Source: Comamonas piscis (GTDB taxonomy: Bacteria; Pseudomonadota; Gammaproteobacteria; Burkholderiales; Burkholderiaceae_C). Taken from it: a DNA stretch of 64,000 nucleotides. The DNA is taken from assembly GCF_014109725.1 (NCBI RefSeq), contig NZ_CP058554.1, positions 620,001 to 684,000 on the forward strand. The letters run 5' to 3'. Below, in pieces: positions 15,553 to 25,277 of this stretch. Position numbers and translations under genes: made by a program. Position 1 is the stretch's first letter. Every line of letters begins with the position of its first letter. The notes under the pieces are model-generated. The model was given only the letters and a program-made list of their open reading frames with translations. It was not told where the DNA came from and searched no databases.

Positions 15553-17601
15553 TCAGCGGGCCTCGGCCCCGGGAGCCGCCGCAGGCAGCCCCGTACCCAG
15601 CTGCAGCACCGCCGTCACCATCGTCCCTGCAGGGCTCGATTGCACACTGAAGCTGGCGCCCAGGCGCTCGGCGCGGGCGGCCATGCTGCGCATGCCCACC
15701 GATTGGCCGGCGCGCTGCACCGCCTGCACATCAAAGCCCACGCCATCGTCCTCGACCCGCACCAGCAGCTGGTTGGGTTTGGGCTGTGCGTATTCCACCC
15801 GCACCTTGCTGGCATGGCTGTGCTTGATGACGTTGGACAGCGCCTCTTCCACCAGCCGGGTCAGCAGCAGGCACTGCAGCGCATTGGGGCGCTTGCCTTC
15901 CTCGACCGTGCCCTGCCACTGCGCGGCAATACTCCAGTGGGTCTGCACGCCAATCTCATCCAAGATGCGGGTGATGCGGTGGCGCAGCGGTGCGGCCCAT
16001 TGCACGGGGGTGTCGGGCACCGAGGCACCGGCACTGGAGCCGTAGTCAATCAGCTGGTTGAGGTCATCGCGCATGCTTTTGAGCAAGGACAGCACGCGCG
16101 CGCTGCTGATAGTGTCCGGTGCCTGCTCCACCAGCGCCATGCTGCGCACCAGCGCACCGCCCAGGCCGTCGTGCAGGTCATGGGCCAGGGCCATGCGCTC
16201 TTGCAGCTTGGCGTTTTCCAGCGCTTGCAGATGTTCGCGTTGCAGCGCCAGGGCCAGCTCGCTGCGTGCCGATTCCACCCCCACCTTGAGCTCGCGGTTA
16301 AAGCGCCGCACCTCGTGCATCTGCCGCACCAGCTGGCCACCCAAGAGCAGCATCAGCAGGCCAATCACCAGCACGCCGCTGAGTGCGGCCCAGTCGCGTG
16401 CCACCTGCCAGCGGTCCAGCACCGAGTAGAGGTTGTTCAGCGCCACCAGGGTAAGCAGCAACCAGATGCAGGCGAGCAGGATATGCGCCAGATTGCGCGG
16501 CCGATTGCGCGGAAACCAGGCATGGAGCTGGAACTGCAGGCCATTGACCAAAAACACCGCCGTCGCGCCCTGCCACACCAGGCTGAAGCCCTGGCGCGCA
16601 TGCTCGGCCGGCACCAGGCAGGTGGCAGCCGCGCCGATAAAGGCCAGCAGCCACAAGAAACGCTCCACCCAGGGTAGCTTTTGCGCCCCAAAGCGGAAGG
16701 TGAAAATGCAGACGCTCAGCACATAGCCCAGCAAGGCAATCAGGCTGAAGCGGCCCCGGGTCAGCGAGTCGGGCCAGGGCCATTGGGTATCGGCCAGGTA
16801 GGTGCTGAGGTAGAGCATCCAGCACAAGGCCATCAGCGCAAACCAACCATAGGTGCGGGCCTTGCGCTGCAGCAGCCAAATGCTGAAAAACAGCACGCCG
16901 GCCATCGCACACAGCACGGCATTGACAAAGTAGACCGTGCGCTGGCGCCATTCCTTGGCCTCCTGCATCTGCGCCACCGCCTGGGGCGTGCCCAGCCGCA
17001 ACTGGCCCATGCCGGGGCTCAATGCCCGGGGGCCCACCGCATAGACCCAGACCGTATTGGTACCCGGCTGCAGCATCGACTCGGGCAGCAACCACCAGCG
17101 TGGCACATTCCAGCTGCGCGACAGCGGCTCGACCAGCGAGGCATCGCTCCAGAGCAAATCGCGGTTCACATAGACGGCACCGGCCACGCTGATGCCGTCG
17201 ATGCCCAGCGCGACGGGCGCTGGCGCTGGCATTGGCGCTGTGGCCAAGGCGGAGGCAGAGACGGCATCGGCGGCAGGCGGGCTGCTGCTGCAGGCACGCT
17301 GCCAAAGAATGCGGTACCAGACGGCGCCATCATGCTCCGGCCAGCGGCTGGTCCATACATCGGGGAGCGTGACCGGCTGCCAGCCTTGTTCCGGGGCCGG
17401 CAGGGTGGCGTTGCCCTCGGGGGCGCGAACGGCATCCACCTGCAGGATCTGCGCCGGGCAGCGGTCCGCATCTGCGGAAGTGGGTGGCGCAGCCTGAGCC
17501 ATCGCGGGCCCCGCCAGCAGCAGCCACAGCAAGGACAGCAGCACCAGCAACTGCGCCCCGGCTTGCTGCAGCCGGGGCAGGGGGCTCCAGCGCCCGCTCA
17601 C
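15553..17601 (-). CDS. Membrane sensor histidine kinase (HisKA_3 type)
   Basis: 682 residues. A signal or helix at residues 15-35 is followed by a periplasmic region of about 200 residues, seven or so membrane helices (about 225-420, 7TM-DISM-like layout), a coiled-coil linker, then HisKA_3 with the phospho-acceptor His in LAHDLHDGLGGALVR. The HATPase_c domain shows VEEALSNVIKHSHA (N box) and VEDDGVGFD (G1). It would autophosphorylate on an unknown periplasmic or membrane cue and pass phosphate to the regulator encoded just upstream (4-bp overlap). Target genes are unknown; the adjacent lactate operon has its own regulator. Confidence 0.88.
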   Translation of the reverse strand: MSGRWSPLPRLQQAGAQLLVLLSLLWLLLAGPAMAQAAPPTSADADRCPAQILQVDAVRAPEGNATLPAPEQGWQPVTLPDVWTSRWPEHDGAVWYRILWQRACSSSPPAADAVSASALATAPMPAPAPVALGIDGISVAGAVYVNRDLLWSDASLVEPLSRSWNVPRWWLLPESMLQPGTNTVWVYAVGPRALSPGMGQLRLGTPQAVAQMQEAKEWRQRTVYFVNAVLCAMAGVLFFSIWLLQRKARTYGWFALMALCWMLYLSTYLADTQWPWPDSLTRGRFSLIALLGYVLSVCIFTFRFGAQKLPWVERFLWLLAFIGAAATCLVPAEHARQGFSLVWQGATAVFLVNGLQFQLHAWFPRNRPRNLAHILLACIWLLLTLVALNNLYSVLDRWQVARDWAALSGVLVIGLLMLLLGGQLVRQMHEVRRFNRELKVGVESARSELALALQREHLQALENAKLQERMALAHDLHDGLGGALVRSMALVEQAPDTISSARVLSLLKSMRDDLNQLIDYGSSAGASVPDTPVQWAAPLRHRITRILDEIGVQTHWSIAAQWQGTVEEGKRPNALQCLLLTRLVEEALSNVIKHSHASKVRVEYAQPKPNQLLVRVEDDGVGFDVQAVQRAGQSVGMRSMAARAERLGASFSVQSSPAGTMVTAVLQLGTGLPAAAPGAEAR

Positions 17602-18314
17602 TCAATCATTCCCCGTGCGCGTGCTTCGCGCACCGCCATCATGCGTGAGGAGACGGCCAGCTTGCGATAAATGCGTTTGACATGGCTCTCCACGGTGTGG
17701 TGGGACAGATGCACTTCATTGGCAATCTCGCGGTTGCTCATGCCATCGGCCACCAGACGCAAAATCTCGGCCTCGCGGGGTGTCAGGCCCACATCCGGCT
17801 CGCCGCCGATGGCTGCGGTTGCCGCACCATCGGCCGCCTTGGGCGCGCGCAAGGGCAGCAACTGCAAAATGCGCCGGGCAATAAAGGGGTCGATCGGTGC
17901 ACCGCCGCGCAAAACACTGCGGATGGATAGCATCACCTCAAAATCATCGCGCTGCTTGAGCACATAGCCGGTGGCCCCGGCGCGCAAGGCGCTCAGGATC
18001 AGCTCCTCCGAGCTCCAGGCCGACACCACCAGAATGCCCAGGCCCGGGTCCTCGGCCCGCAGCTCTTCTATCAACGACTGGCCATTGCCATCGGGGAGCC
18101 GCAAATCCACTAAGGCCAGCCCCACCGGCTGCTCGGCCACCACCGCCCGCGCGGCAGCCAGGGTATCCGCAAAGATCAGGGCATCGTCCTCATAGCCCAG
18201 TTGCTGCAAGATCTGGCGCAAGCGTTCCTGCAGCAGGGGCTCGTCCTCCACCACCAGCACGGGGACGGGCAAAAGGGCATCTTCAGCGAGCAAGGAGGGT
18301 TCGAGCATGGGCAA
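17598..18314 (-). CDS. LuxR/NarL-type response regulator
   Basis: 238 residues. The receiver domain has the acidic pair in VVEDEPL, the phosphorylated Asp in LVDLRLPDGNG, the conserved Thr/Ser region VVSAWS, and Lys in VLKQRD. A LuxR helix-turn-helix covers the last 65 residues (LTPREAEILRLVADGMSNREIA). It is the partner of the histidine kinase, overlapping it by 4 bp. The pair belongs to the NarXL/DegSU class. No autoregulatory site was identified. Confidence 0.9.
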   Translation of the reverse strand: MPMLEPSLLAEDALLPVPVLVVEDEPLLQERLRQILQQLGYEDDALIFADTLAAARAVVAEQPVGLALVDLRLPDGNGQSLIEELRAEDPGLGILVVSAWSSEELILSALRAGATGYVLKQRDDFEVMLSIRSVLRGGAPIDPFIARRILQLLPLRAPKAADGAATAAIGGEPDVGLTPREAEILRLVADGMSNREIANEVHLSHHTVESHVKRIYRKLAVSSRMMAVREARARGMIE

Positions 18315-18511
18315 TCACAGAAACGCGGGGGCGGACCCCCGCGATGGTAGGCGAGTGGGCGAAAAATGCTATCCCTGAAACTGGGGAATTTCCCCGCCTG
18401 TGCGGTTGGTCGATGGCAGGTAAGTGGTCACTGCCCAGCCAGCAAGCCGGGGCAGCGCAACCAGCAATCCCCATTTTGTTTTTGCCGAAGTGATAGTTAT
18501 GAGTGATTTAA

Positions 18512-18526
18512 ATTGGTATTACCAAT
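18512..18526. promoter_or_regulatory. LldR-type operator O1
   Basis: ATTGGTATTACCAAT is a perfect inverted repeat around a central base, of the FadR/LldR (GntR) operator class. It lies 299 bp upstream of the lldP start in an AT-rich region. Confidence 0.82.
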
Positions 18527-18636
18527 ATAGCAATTAGGCTATTAGATTGTTAAATTAAGGGTTTACCCGGGCAATAAAATCCGCAGTTTCCCCAATAATC
18601 GCCCAACTTTGCCGCAGGTTGGCGATTTCATGGTTT

Positions 18637-18651
18637 ATTGGTAATACCAAT
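18637..18651. promoter_or_regulatory. LldR-type operator O2
   Basis: ATTGGTAATACCAAT is a perfect inverted repeat, differing from O1 only in the central base. It is centred 125 bp from O1, about 12 helical turns. Two such sites flank the lldPRD promoter of E. coli, where LldR bends or loops the DNA and lactate relieves repression. The same layout is likely here. Confidence 0.85.
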
Positions 18652-18810
18652 TTAGACCAGCGGCCCAACCAATGGCATAGCGTACAAGCCATTCACCTGG
18701 CATGTCTCGAAGCAGGGCAGCCCCAAGCAGCCTGCTGCGCGATGTCACTCGGTGAACAGCCCAAGAACAAGGGGCGCCACGCGCCCGTCCAATCACTTCG
18801 AGACATCGCC

Positions 18811-20493
18811 ATGCAAACTCTCTGGCAGCAAAATTACGACCCGGCGGGCAACATCTGGGTCTCCGCCCTGGTAGCGCTGATCCCCATCGTTTTCTTCTTT
18901 TTGGCACTGACCAAGCTGCGGCTCAAGGGCTACCAGGCGGGGACCGTCACGGTGGTGTTGTCACTGGCGGTGGCGTTGTTGTTCTACCGCATGCCCGTCA
19001 GCGCGGCGCTGGCCTCGGCCGTCTATGGCTTCTTCTACGGCTTGTGGCCGATTGCCTGGATCATTGTGGCTGCCGTGTTTCTGTACAAGATCTCCGTCAA
19101 AACGGGGCAGTTCGATGTGATCCGCTCGTCCATCCTGTCGGTTACCCCGGACCAGCGGCTGCAGCTCATCCTGGTGGGCTTTTGCTTCGGGGCTTTTTTG
19201 GAAGGCGCGGCAGGTTTTGGCGCACCGGTTGCCATCACGGCGGCCTTGCTCGTCGGCCTGGGCTTTAAGCCGCTGTATGCCGCAGGTCTGTGCCTGATTG
19301 CCAATACCGCGCCGGTCGCCTTTGGCGCGATGGGCATTCCGATCATCGTCGCTGGCCAGGTGTCGGGCGTCGATGCGTTTGCGATTGGCCAGATGGCTGG
19401 CCGCCAGCTGCCCTTTATGACCGTGCTCGTGTTGTTCTGGCTGATGGCCATCATGGATGGCTGGCGGGGTGTGAAGGAGACCTGGCCTGCCGTCCTGGTC
19501 GGTGGCGGTTCGTTTGCGATTGTGCAGTTCCTCACCGCCAACTACATTGGCCCGGAGCTGCCCGATATCACCTCGGCCATCGTGTCCTTGATTGCGCTCA
19601 CCTTGTTCCTCAAGGTCTGGCAGCCCAAACGCATCTTCCGCTTTACGCCAGAGCCCGGTGAGCAGGGTGCCGCAGCCGTGCCTGTAGCACCGGTGTCGTC
19701 GGGCGCGCCACTGACGGCCATGGCCGTCATCAAGGCCTGGTCGCCCTTCATCATCCTGACCGCCATGGTCACGGTCTGGAGCATCAAGCCCTTCAAGGCG
19801 CTGTTTGCGGCGGGAGGCCCGCTGGCGGCTACCGTCATCAATATTCCGGTGCCGTTCTTGCATAACCTGGTCGAGAAGACGCCGCCCGTCGTGGCCGCTG
19901 CTGCGCCTTATGGCGCCGTCTACACCTTCAACTGGCTGCTGGCCACGGGCACCGCCATCCTGATTGCGGCGCTGATCACCATTGCCTTTACCCGCCTGTC
20001 ACCGTCCAAAGCGGTCGCTACCTTGGGCGAGACCTTCAAAGAGCTTGCGGTACCGATCTACTCCATCGGCATGGTGCTGGCCTTTGCCTTTGTTGCCAAC
20101 TACTCGGGCCTGTCGGCCACCCTGGCGCTGGCGTTGGCGCATACCGGCCATGCCTTTACCTTCTTCTCGCCTTTCCTGGGCTGGATTGGCGTGTTCCTAA
20201 CGGGGTCGGACACTTCTGCCAACGCGCTGTTTGCCGCGCTGCAGGCCACCACCGCGCAGCAGCTGGGCCTCCCCCAGGTGCTGACCGTGGCAGCCAACAC
20301 CACCGGCGGCGTTACGGGCAAGATGATCTCGCCCCAGTCCATCGCCATTGCCTGCGCCGCGGTGGGGCTGTCCGGGCGCGAATCTGATCTGTTCCGCTTC
20401 ACGGTGAAGCACAGCCTGATCTTTGCCGTCATCATCGGTTTGATTACTACGCTGCAGGCTTATGTGTTTCCGTGGATGATTCCAGGTCATTGA
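18811..20493 (+). CDS. lldP: L-lactate permease
   Basis: 560 residues from ATG at 18811; the longer frame from 18619 contains operator O2 and is rejected. LctP-family proton symporter with at least twelve membrane helices and conserved segments GAFLEGAAGFGAPVAITAAL and GSDTSANALF. It takes up L-lactate, D-lactate and glycolate. It heads a lactate operon with the regulator and two dehydrogenases behind it, and is probably induced by lactate through the two upstream LldR sites. Confidence 0.95.
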   Translation: MQTLWQQNYDPAGNIWVSALVALIPIVFFFLALTKLRLKGYQAGTVTVVLSLAVALLFYRMPVSAALASAVYGFFYGLWPIAWIIVAAVFLYKISVKTGQFDVIRSSILSVTPDQRLQLILVGFCFGAFLEGAAGFGAPVAITAALLVGLGFKPLYAAGLCLIANTAPVAFGAMGIPIIVAGQVSGVDAFAIGQMAGRQLPFMTVLVLFWLMAIMDGWRGVKETWPAVLVGGGSFAIVQFLTANYIGPELPDITSAIVSLIALTLFLKVWQPKRIFRFTPEPGEQGAAAVPVAPVSSGAPLTAMAVIKAWSPFIILTAMVTVWSIKPFKALFAAGGPLAATVINIPVPFLHNLVEKTPPVVAAAAPYGAVYTFNWLLATGTAILIAALITIAFTRLSPSKAVATLGETFKELAVPIYSIGMVLAFAFVANYSGLSATLALALAHTGHAFTFFSPFLGWIGVFLTGSDTSANALFAALQATTAQQLGLPQVLTVAANTTGGVTGKMISPQSIAIACAAVGLSGRESDLFRFTVKHSLIFAVIIGLITTLQAYVFPWMIPGH

Positions 20494-20558
20494 GCGTCGC
20501 TGCGCCATCGCCATCGTTGGGGCCGCGACCACCACACAGAAAACCTGAAAGCTCCCCC

Positions 20559-21335
20559 ATGCGCCTTGCTGACCATGTTGTCGAAAAACTGCTTGCCCTG
20601 GTGCAGGCCCGTGGGCTGCAGCCGGGCCAGCGCCTGCCCGCAGAGCGGCAACTGGCGCTGGATCTGGGGGTGTCGCGCACGTCAGTGCGCGAGGCGCTGC
20701 AAAAGCTCATCAGCCAAGGGGTGCTGTCGGCCCGGCGCGGCGATGGCACCTATGTGCAGACAGTGCCATCGGCCGATTGGCTGCAGGAGGCCATGGCGCC
20801 ACTGGCGGGGCTGATCGAATCGGACCCCAACTACCGCTACGACGTACTGGAAACCCGCCATGCGCTGGAGAGCAGCACCGCCTGGCTGGCTGCGCAGCGC
20901 GCCACCGCGCAAGACAAGGAGCGCATCCAGCGCTGCTTTGAGGTGATGATTGACCACCAGCAAAGCGGCCATGCCGAGCTGGCCGCGCGGGCCGATGCGC
21001 AGTTCCACCTGGCGATTGCCGAGGCCTCGCACAACCTGGTGTTGGTGCAGGTCATGCAAAGCCTGTTCACCGTGGTGCTCTCTACCGTGGAGCGCAACCG
21101 CCACGACATGTTCCGCCTGAGCGCCCCTGTTACCCTGCAGCAGCTCACGGTGCAGCACCAAAGCCTCATGCAGGCGATTCTGGAGGGTGACCCGCAGCGC
21201 GCCCGCGCCTGCATTGGCGAGCACCTGGAGCATGTGCGCCACACCATCCAGCAGATGGACGAAGAGCGCGCCCGCCGCGAGCGGTCGATGCGCCTGCTGG
21301 CCGAGCTAATGCCCAGCCCGCCGGCTGCGCCATGA
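20559..21335 (+). CDS. lldR: GntR/FadR-family regulator of lactate use
   Basis: 258 residues from ATG at 20559, 65 bp after lldP; an earlier in-frame ATG overlaps lldP and has no better site. N-terminal winged helix with GQRLPAERQLALDLGVSRTS, then an FCD effector domain with the metal-binding His in FHLAIAEASHN. FadR-subfamily members of this kind bind TTGGT-N-ACCAA operators, which occur twice upstream of lldP. The gene order lldP-lldR-lldD supports the name. Confidence 0.92.
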   Translation: MRLADHVVEKLLALVQARGLQPGQRLPAERQLALDLGVSRTSVREALQKLISQGVLSARRGDGTYVQTVPSADWLQEAMAPLAGLIESDPNYRYDVLETRHALESSTAWLAAQRATAQDKERIQRCFEVMIDHQQSGHAELAARADAQFHLAIAEASHNLVLVQVMQSLFTVVLSTVERNRHDMFRLSAPVTLQQLTVQHQSLMQAILEGDPQRARACIGEHLEHVRHTIQQMDEERARRERSMRLLAELMPSPPAAP

Positions 21336-21405
21336 TCTGCATTGCGCCAGACGACAGCCGAGACAACAGCCCCGAGACAAACACCCCAGCCCTGAGAGCG
21401 CCACC

Positions 21406-22542
21406 ATGATCATCTCTTCCGCATCCGACTACCGCGCCGCCGCGCAAAAGCGCCTGCCGCCCTTCTTGTTCCACTACATCGATGGCGGCGCCTATGCCGA
21501 GCAAACGCTCAAGCGCAATGTGGCCGACTACGCCGATGTGGCGCTGCGCCAGCGCGTGCTCAAGGACATGAGCCAGCTCGACACCAGCATCGAGCTGTTT
21601 GGCGAAAAGCTCTCCATCCCCGCCATCCTGGCGCCCGTCGGTCTGCTAGGCATGTTTGCCCGCCGGGGGGAGGTGCAGGCATCGCGCGCCGCAGCCGCCC
21701 ACGGCATTCCCTTCACCCTGTCCACCGTCTCGGTCTGCCCGATTGAAGAGGTGGCACCCGGCCTGGGCCGCCCGATGTGGTTCCAGCTCTATGTGCTCAA
21801 GGACCGGGGCTTTATGAAGAACGCGCTGGAGCGCGCGCAGGCCGCCGGCTGCTCCACCCTGGTGTTCACCGTCGATATGCCCGTGCCCGGCGCCCGCTAC
21901 CGCGATGCGCACTCGGGCATGAGCGGCCCCAATGCCGCACTGCGCCGTTACTGGCAGTCCGTCACCCACCCGGCCTGGTCCTGGGATGTGGGCTTGAACG
22001 GCCGCCCGCACGACCTGGGCAATATCTCCGCCTACCGAGGCAGCCCCACCGGTTTGGCCGACTACATCGGCTGGTTGGGCAGCAATTTTGATCCATCGAT
22101 CTCCTGGAAGGACCTGGAATGGATCCGCGATTTCTGGAAGGGCCCGATGGTCATCAAGGGCATCCTCGACCCAGAAGACGCCAAGGATGCCGTGCGCTTT
22201 GGCGCCGATGGCATCGTGGTCAGCAACCATGGTGGCCGCCAGTTGGATGGGGTGCTGTCATCGGCCCGTGCGCTGCCGGCCATTGCCGATGCGGTCAAGG
22301 GCCAGATCAAGATCCTGGCGGACTCGGGCATCCGCAATGGCTTGGACATTGTGCGCGCCATCGCCTTGGGGGCTGATGCCACCTTGCTCGGCCGCGCCTT
22401 TATCTATGCGCTGGCCACCTCGGGCCAGGCCGGCGTCAAGCACCTGCTGGAGCTGATGGAAAAGGAAATGCGCGTCGCGATGACCTTGACCAGTGTGGCC
22501 AAAGTGGCCGATATCAACGGCGACCTGCTGGTGCGCCCCTAA
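21406..22542 (+). CDS. lldD: L-lactate dehydrogenase, FMN-dependent, quinone-linked
   Basis: 378 residues. FMN-dependent alpha-hydroxy acid dehydrogenase: an N-terminal FLFHYIDGGA, the Lys/Asp region in VIKGILDPEDA, and the catalytic base His275 in SNHGGRQLDG, exactly the position known for E. coli LldD. It oxidises L-lactate to pyruvate at the inner membrane and feeds the quinone pool. Third gene of the lactate operon. Confidence 0.95.
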   Translation: MIISSASDYRAAAQKRLPPFLFHYIDGGAYAEQTLKRNVADYADVALRQRVLKDMSQLDTSIELFGEKLSIPAILAPVGLLGMFARRGEVQASRAAAAHGIPFTLSTVSVCPIEEVAPGLGRPMWFQLYVLKDRGFMKNALERAQAAGCSTLVFTVDMPVPGARYRDAHSGMSGPNAALRRYWQSVTHPAWSWDVGLNGRPHDLGNISAYRGSPTGLADYIGWLGSNFDPSISWKDLEWIRDFWKGPMVIKGILDPEDAKDAVRFGADGIVVSNHGGRQLDGVLSSARALPAIADAVKGQIKILADSGIRNGLDIVRAIALGADATLLGRAFIYALATSGQAGVKHLLELMEKEMRVAMTLTSVAKVADINGDLLVRP

Positions 22543-22572
22543 ACCCCGACCAGCCCTCGACCCCGACCTGCC

Positions 22573-24327
22573 ATGACCGCTGCCCCCACCACCCCCGTCT
22601 CGCGCGATGCGCTGCTTGCCCAGCTGCGCGCCGCCGTCGGCCCCGCCCATGTGCTGACCGGCGACCAGGCCACGCGCCGCTTTCGCAAAGGCCACCGCAC
22701 GGGTGAAGGCCCTGTGCTGGCCGTGGTGCGCCCGGCCAGCTTGTGGGAGCAGTGGCAGGTGCTGGAGGCTGCTGTGGCCGCCGACCGCATTGTCATCATG
22801 CAGGCGGCCAACACCGGGCTCACCGGCGGATCGACGCCCGACGGCAGTGGCTATGACCGCGAGATTGTGCTGATCAACACCTTGCGCATCACCGGCGTAC
22901 AGGTCATCAGCGATGGCGCTCAGGTCGTCTGCCTGCCAGGCGCGACCTTGGACAAGCTGGAGCAGGTGCTGGCACCCTTGGGGCGCGAGCCGCATTCGGT
23001 CATTGGCTCGTCCTGCATCGGCGCCTCGGTGCTGGGCGGCATCTGCAACAACTCCGGTGGCTCGCTGGTGCGGCGCGGCCCGGCCTATACCGAGCTGGCG
23101 CTCTATGCCCAGGTGCAGGCCGACGGCACGCTGGCGCTGGTCAACCACCTCGGCATTGCGCTGGGCGCCACGCCGCAAGAGATCCTCACCCGCCTGCAAA
23201 ACGGCGACTACCACGAGGCCGACATTGCACACGATGCGCAGCGCGCCGCGTCCGATCCGCGCTACGCCGCCGCCGTGCGCGATGTGGACCAGGATTCGCC
23301 CGCGCGCTTCAATGCCGATCCCTCGCGCTTGTTTGAGGCCTCGGGCTCGGCCGGCAAGCTCTGCCTGTTTGCGGTGCGGCTCGACACCTTCCCCAAAGTG
23401 CCCAGCACCGTGTTCTACATCGGCAGCAATGCGGCCGATGATTTGACCGAGGTGCGCCGCCATCTGCTCACCGCCTTGCCGGAGCTGCCCATTGCCGGCG
23501 AGTACATCCACCGCACCGCTTACGACATTGGCGAGCGCTACGGCAAAGACACTTTCTTACTGATTGACCGCTTGGGCACCGCCCGGGTACCCGCTGCTTT
23601 TGCGCTCAAAAGCCGTATTGACGGCTTTTTTGAGCGCCTGGGTGTGCGCGGGCTGAGCGACCGCGTCATCCAAACCCTGACCCAATGGCTGCCCAGCCAC
23701 CTGCCAGCGCGTATGCGCCAGTGGCGTGAGCGCTACGAACACCATCTGCTGCTGCGCGTCTCCAACGACACGGCTGAGGCCACGCGCGCGTTTCTGGCCA
23801 GCTATTTTGGCGGTAGTGCCAGTGGCGCTTGGTTTGAATGCGATGCCGACGAAGGCCGCAAGGCCTTTTTGCACCGTTTTGCGATAGCCGGTGCCGCCAT
23901 CCGCTACCGCGAAATCCACCGTGCGCAGGTGGAAGACATCGTCGCGCTCGATGTGGCGCTGCGCCGCAATGACCGTGCATGGGTGGAGCAGCTACCGGCC
24001 GATGTGGAGGCCGACATGGTGCACAAGCTGTACTACGGCCATTTCTTCTGCCATGTTTTCCACCAGGACTACATCGTGAAGAAGGGGGTGGACCCGTTGG
24101 CCATGGAGCACCGCATGTGGGCGCTGCTGGATGCACGCCGGGCCGAGTACCCGGCAGAACATAACGTGGGCCACCTCTATGTGGCCAAGCCTGCGCTGGC
24201 GGATTTTTACCGTAGCCTGGACCCCAGCAACAGCTTCAACCCCGGCATTGGCCACACGGCACGGGGCAAGAACTGGGAGGCTTGCTGCGATCGGCCAGGC
24301 GGCTGGTCCAAGGCGTACTCAGAATAG
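22573..24327 (+). CDS. dld: Quinone-dependent D-lactate dehydrogenase
   Basis: 584 residues, near the 571 of E. coli Dld. FAD-binding type 4 domain in the N-terminal half (IVIMQAANTGLTGGSTPDG, then SCIGASVLGGICNNSGGS), followed by the membrane-binding and cap domain with a basic region around residues 320-400. It oxidises D-lactate to pyruvate. With lldD this lets the operon consume both enantiomers. It starts 30 bp after lldD. The length and layout fit Dld better than the GlcD/Fe-S type enzymes. Confidence 0.93.
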   Translation: MTAAPTTPVSRDALLAQLRAAVGPAHVLTGDQATRRFRKGHRTGEGPVLAVVRPASLWEQWQVLEAAVAADRIVIMQAANTGLTGGSTPDGSGYDREIVLINTLRITGVQVISDGAQVVCLPGATLDKLEQVLAPLGREPHSVIGSSCIGASVLGGICNNSGGSLVRRGPAYTELALYAQVQADGTLALVNHLGIALGATPQEILTRLQNGDYHEADIAHDAQRAASDPRYAAAVRDVDQDSPARFNADPSRLFEASGSAGKLCLFAVRLDTFPKVPSTVFYIGSNAADDLTEVRRHLLTALPELPIAGEYIHRTAYDIGERYGKDTFLLIDRLGTARVPAAFALKSRIDGFFERLGVRGLSDRVIQTLTQWLPSHLPARMRQWRERYEHHLLLRVSNDTAEATRAFLASYFGGSASGAWFECDADEGRKAFLHRFAIAGAAIRYREIHRAQVEDIVALDVALRRNDRAWVEQLPADVEADMVHKLYYGHFFCHVFHQDYIVKKGVDPLAMEHRMWALLDARRAEYPAEHNVGHLYVAKPALADFYRSLDPSNSFNPGIGHTARGKNWEACCDRPGGWSKAYSE

Positions 24328-24362
24328 CTGGCGCGTGCAAGCGACGGGGTGGCGCTGGCCGC

Positions 24363-25277
24363 TCAGAGCGTGTCGCACAGCAAGTCCCAGAAACTTTGCA
24401 CCAGCAACGGTGTATCGGCCCGTTTGCCATGCTTCATCAGGCAAATCTTGCGGGCCAGATGCGGGCGGCTGACCGGCAGGTAGCACAGCTGCGGGTCGGC
24501 CAGCGCCTGCTTGTTGAGGCTGGAGATCACGCCCACCTTCAGGTCGTTGTGCACCACCGCATACAGCGATTCGATGGACCACAGGTTCTGCGGCGTGTTC
24601 ATGTTCACGCCCTGGGCCTTGAGCGTGGCGGCAATCATCTCGTAGGTACTGCCCCGGCGCAAAACCACCAGTGACTGGTCCTTCAAATCGCGCCAATACA
24701 GCGTGGCATGCTGCGCCAGCGGATGGCGTTCGGAGACGGCGACCAGGATCTCATCGGTGGCAATCAGGCGCGAGTCGATGTGCGCTGGCGTGTCGAAATG
24801 CAGGCCCACCGCGATATCGGCATCGCCCTGTGTGATGGACTGGGCCAGCGTGTCGCTGTGCATGTCGTCCATCTGGAACTGCACCTCCGGGTAGTGCGCT
24901 TGAAACTTCGCCATATACGGGGCAATCCACTGCAGGGCCGAGGGAATGCAGTGGATGCGGATGACATGGCTGCGGTGCTGCAGGCGCTGCAGCATGTCGT
25001 CCATCCCCTGGTCAAAGGTGGCAATCATCCAGCTGACCTGCGCGCGCACCGATTCGCCCGCTGGCGTGAGCCTGACGCGCCGCATGCTGCGGTCAAACAA
25101 GGTGGCACCCAGGGTGATCTCCAGCTCGCGGATGGCGGAGGAGAAAGCCGGCTGGCTCATCTCCAGCGACTCTGCAGCCTGGGTGAAGGTGGGGTGTTCG
25201 GCAGCTTGCTTGAAACAGCTGAGTTGCCGCAACGTGGGGATGGGGGCCGATCTCTGCGGCTGGAATACGTGCGTCAT
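24363..25277 (-). CDS. LysR-family transcriptional regulator
   Basis: 304 residues. Winged helix at residues 15-75 (LRQLSCFKQAAEHPTFTQAA, then MSQPAFSSAIRELE), followed by a periplasmic-binding-protein-like effector domain. It converges on dld. Upstream on the same strand is a CitMHS transporter separated by almost 1 kb. Its target is not obvious; self-regulation and the CitMHS gene are candidates. About 600 bp upstream contain an AT-rich promoter region. Confidence 0.88.
   Translation of the reverse strand: MTHVFQPQRSAPIPTLRQLSCFKQAAEHPTFTQAAESLEMSQPAFSSAIRELEITLGATLFDRSMRRVRLTPAGESVRAQVSWMIATFDQGMDDMLQRLQHRSHVIRIHCIPSALQWIAPYMAKFQAHYPEVQFQMDDMHSDTLAQSITQGDADIAVGLHFDTPAHIDSRLIATDEILVAVSERHPLAQHATLYWRDLKDQSLVVLRRGSTYEMIAATLKAQGVNMNTPQNLWSIESLYAVVHNDLKVGVISSLNKQALADPQLCYLPVSRPHLARKICLMKHGKRADTPLLVQSFWDLLCDTL

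Noticed and set aside
18619..18810. Upstream extension of lldP
   Set aside because: It contains LldR operator O2 and no helix or motif. ATG at 18811 gives the usual LldP N-terminus.
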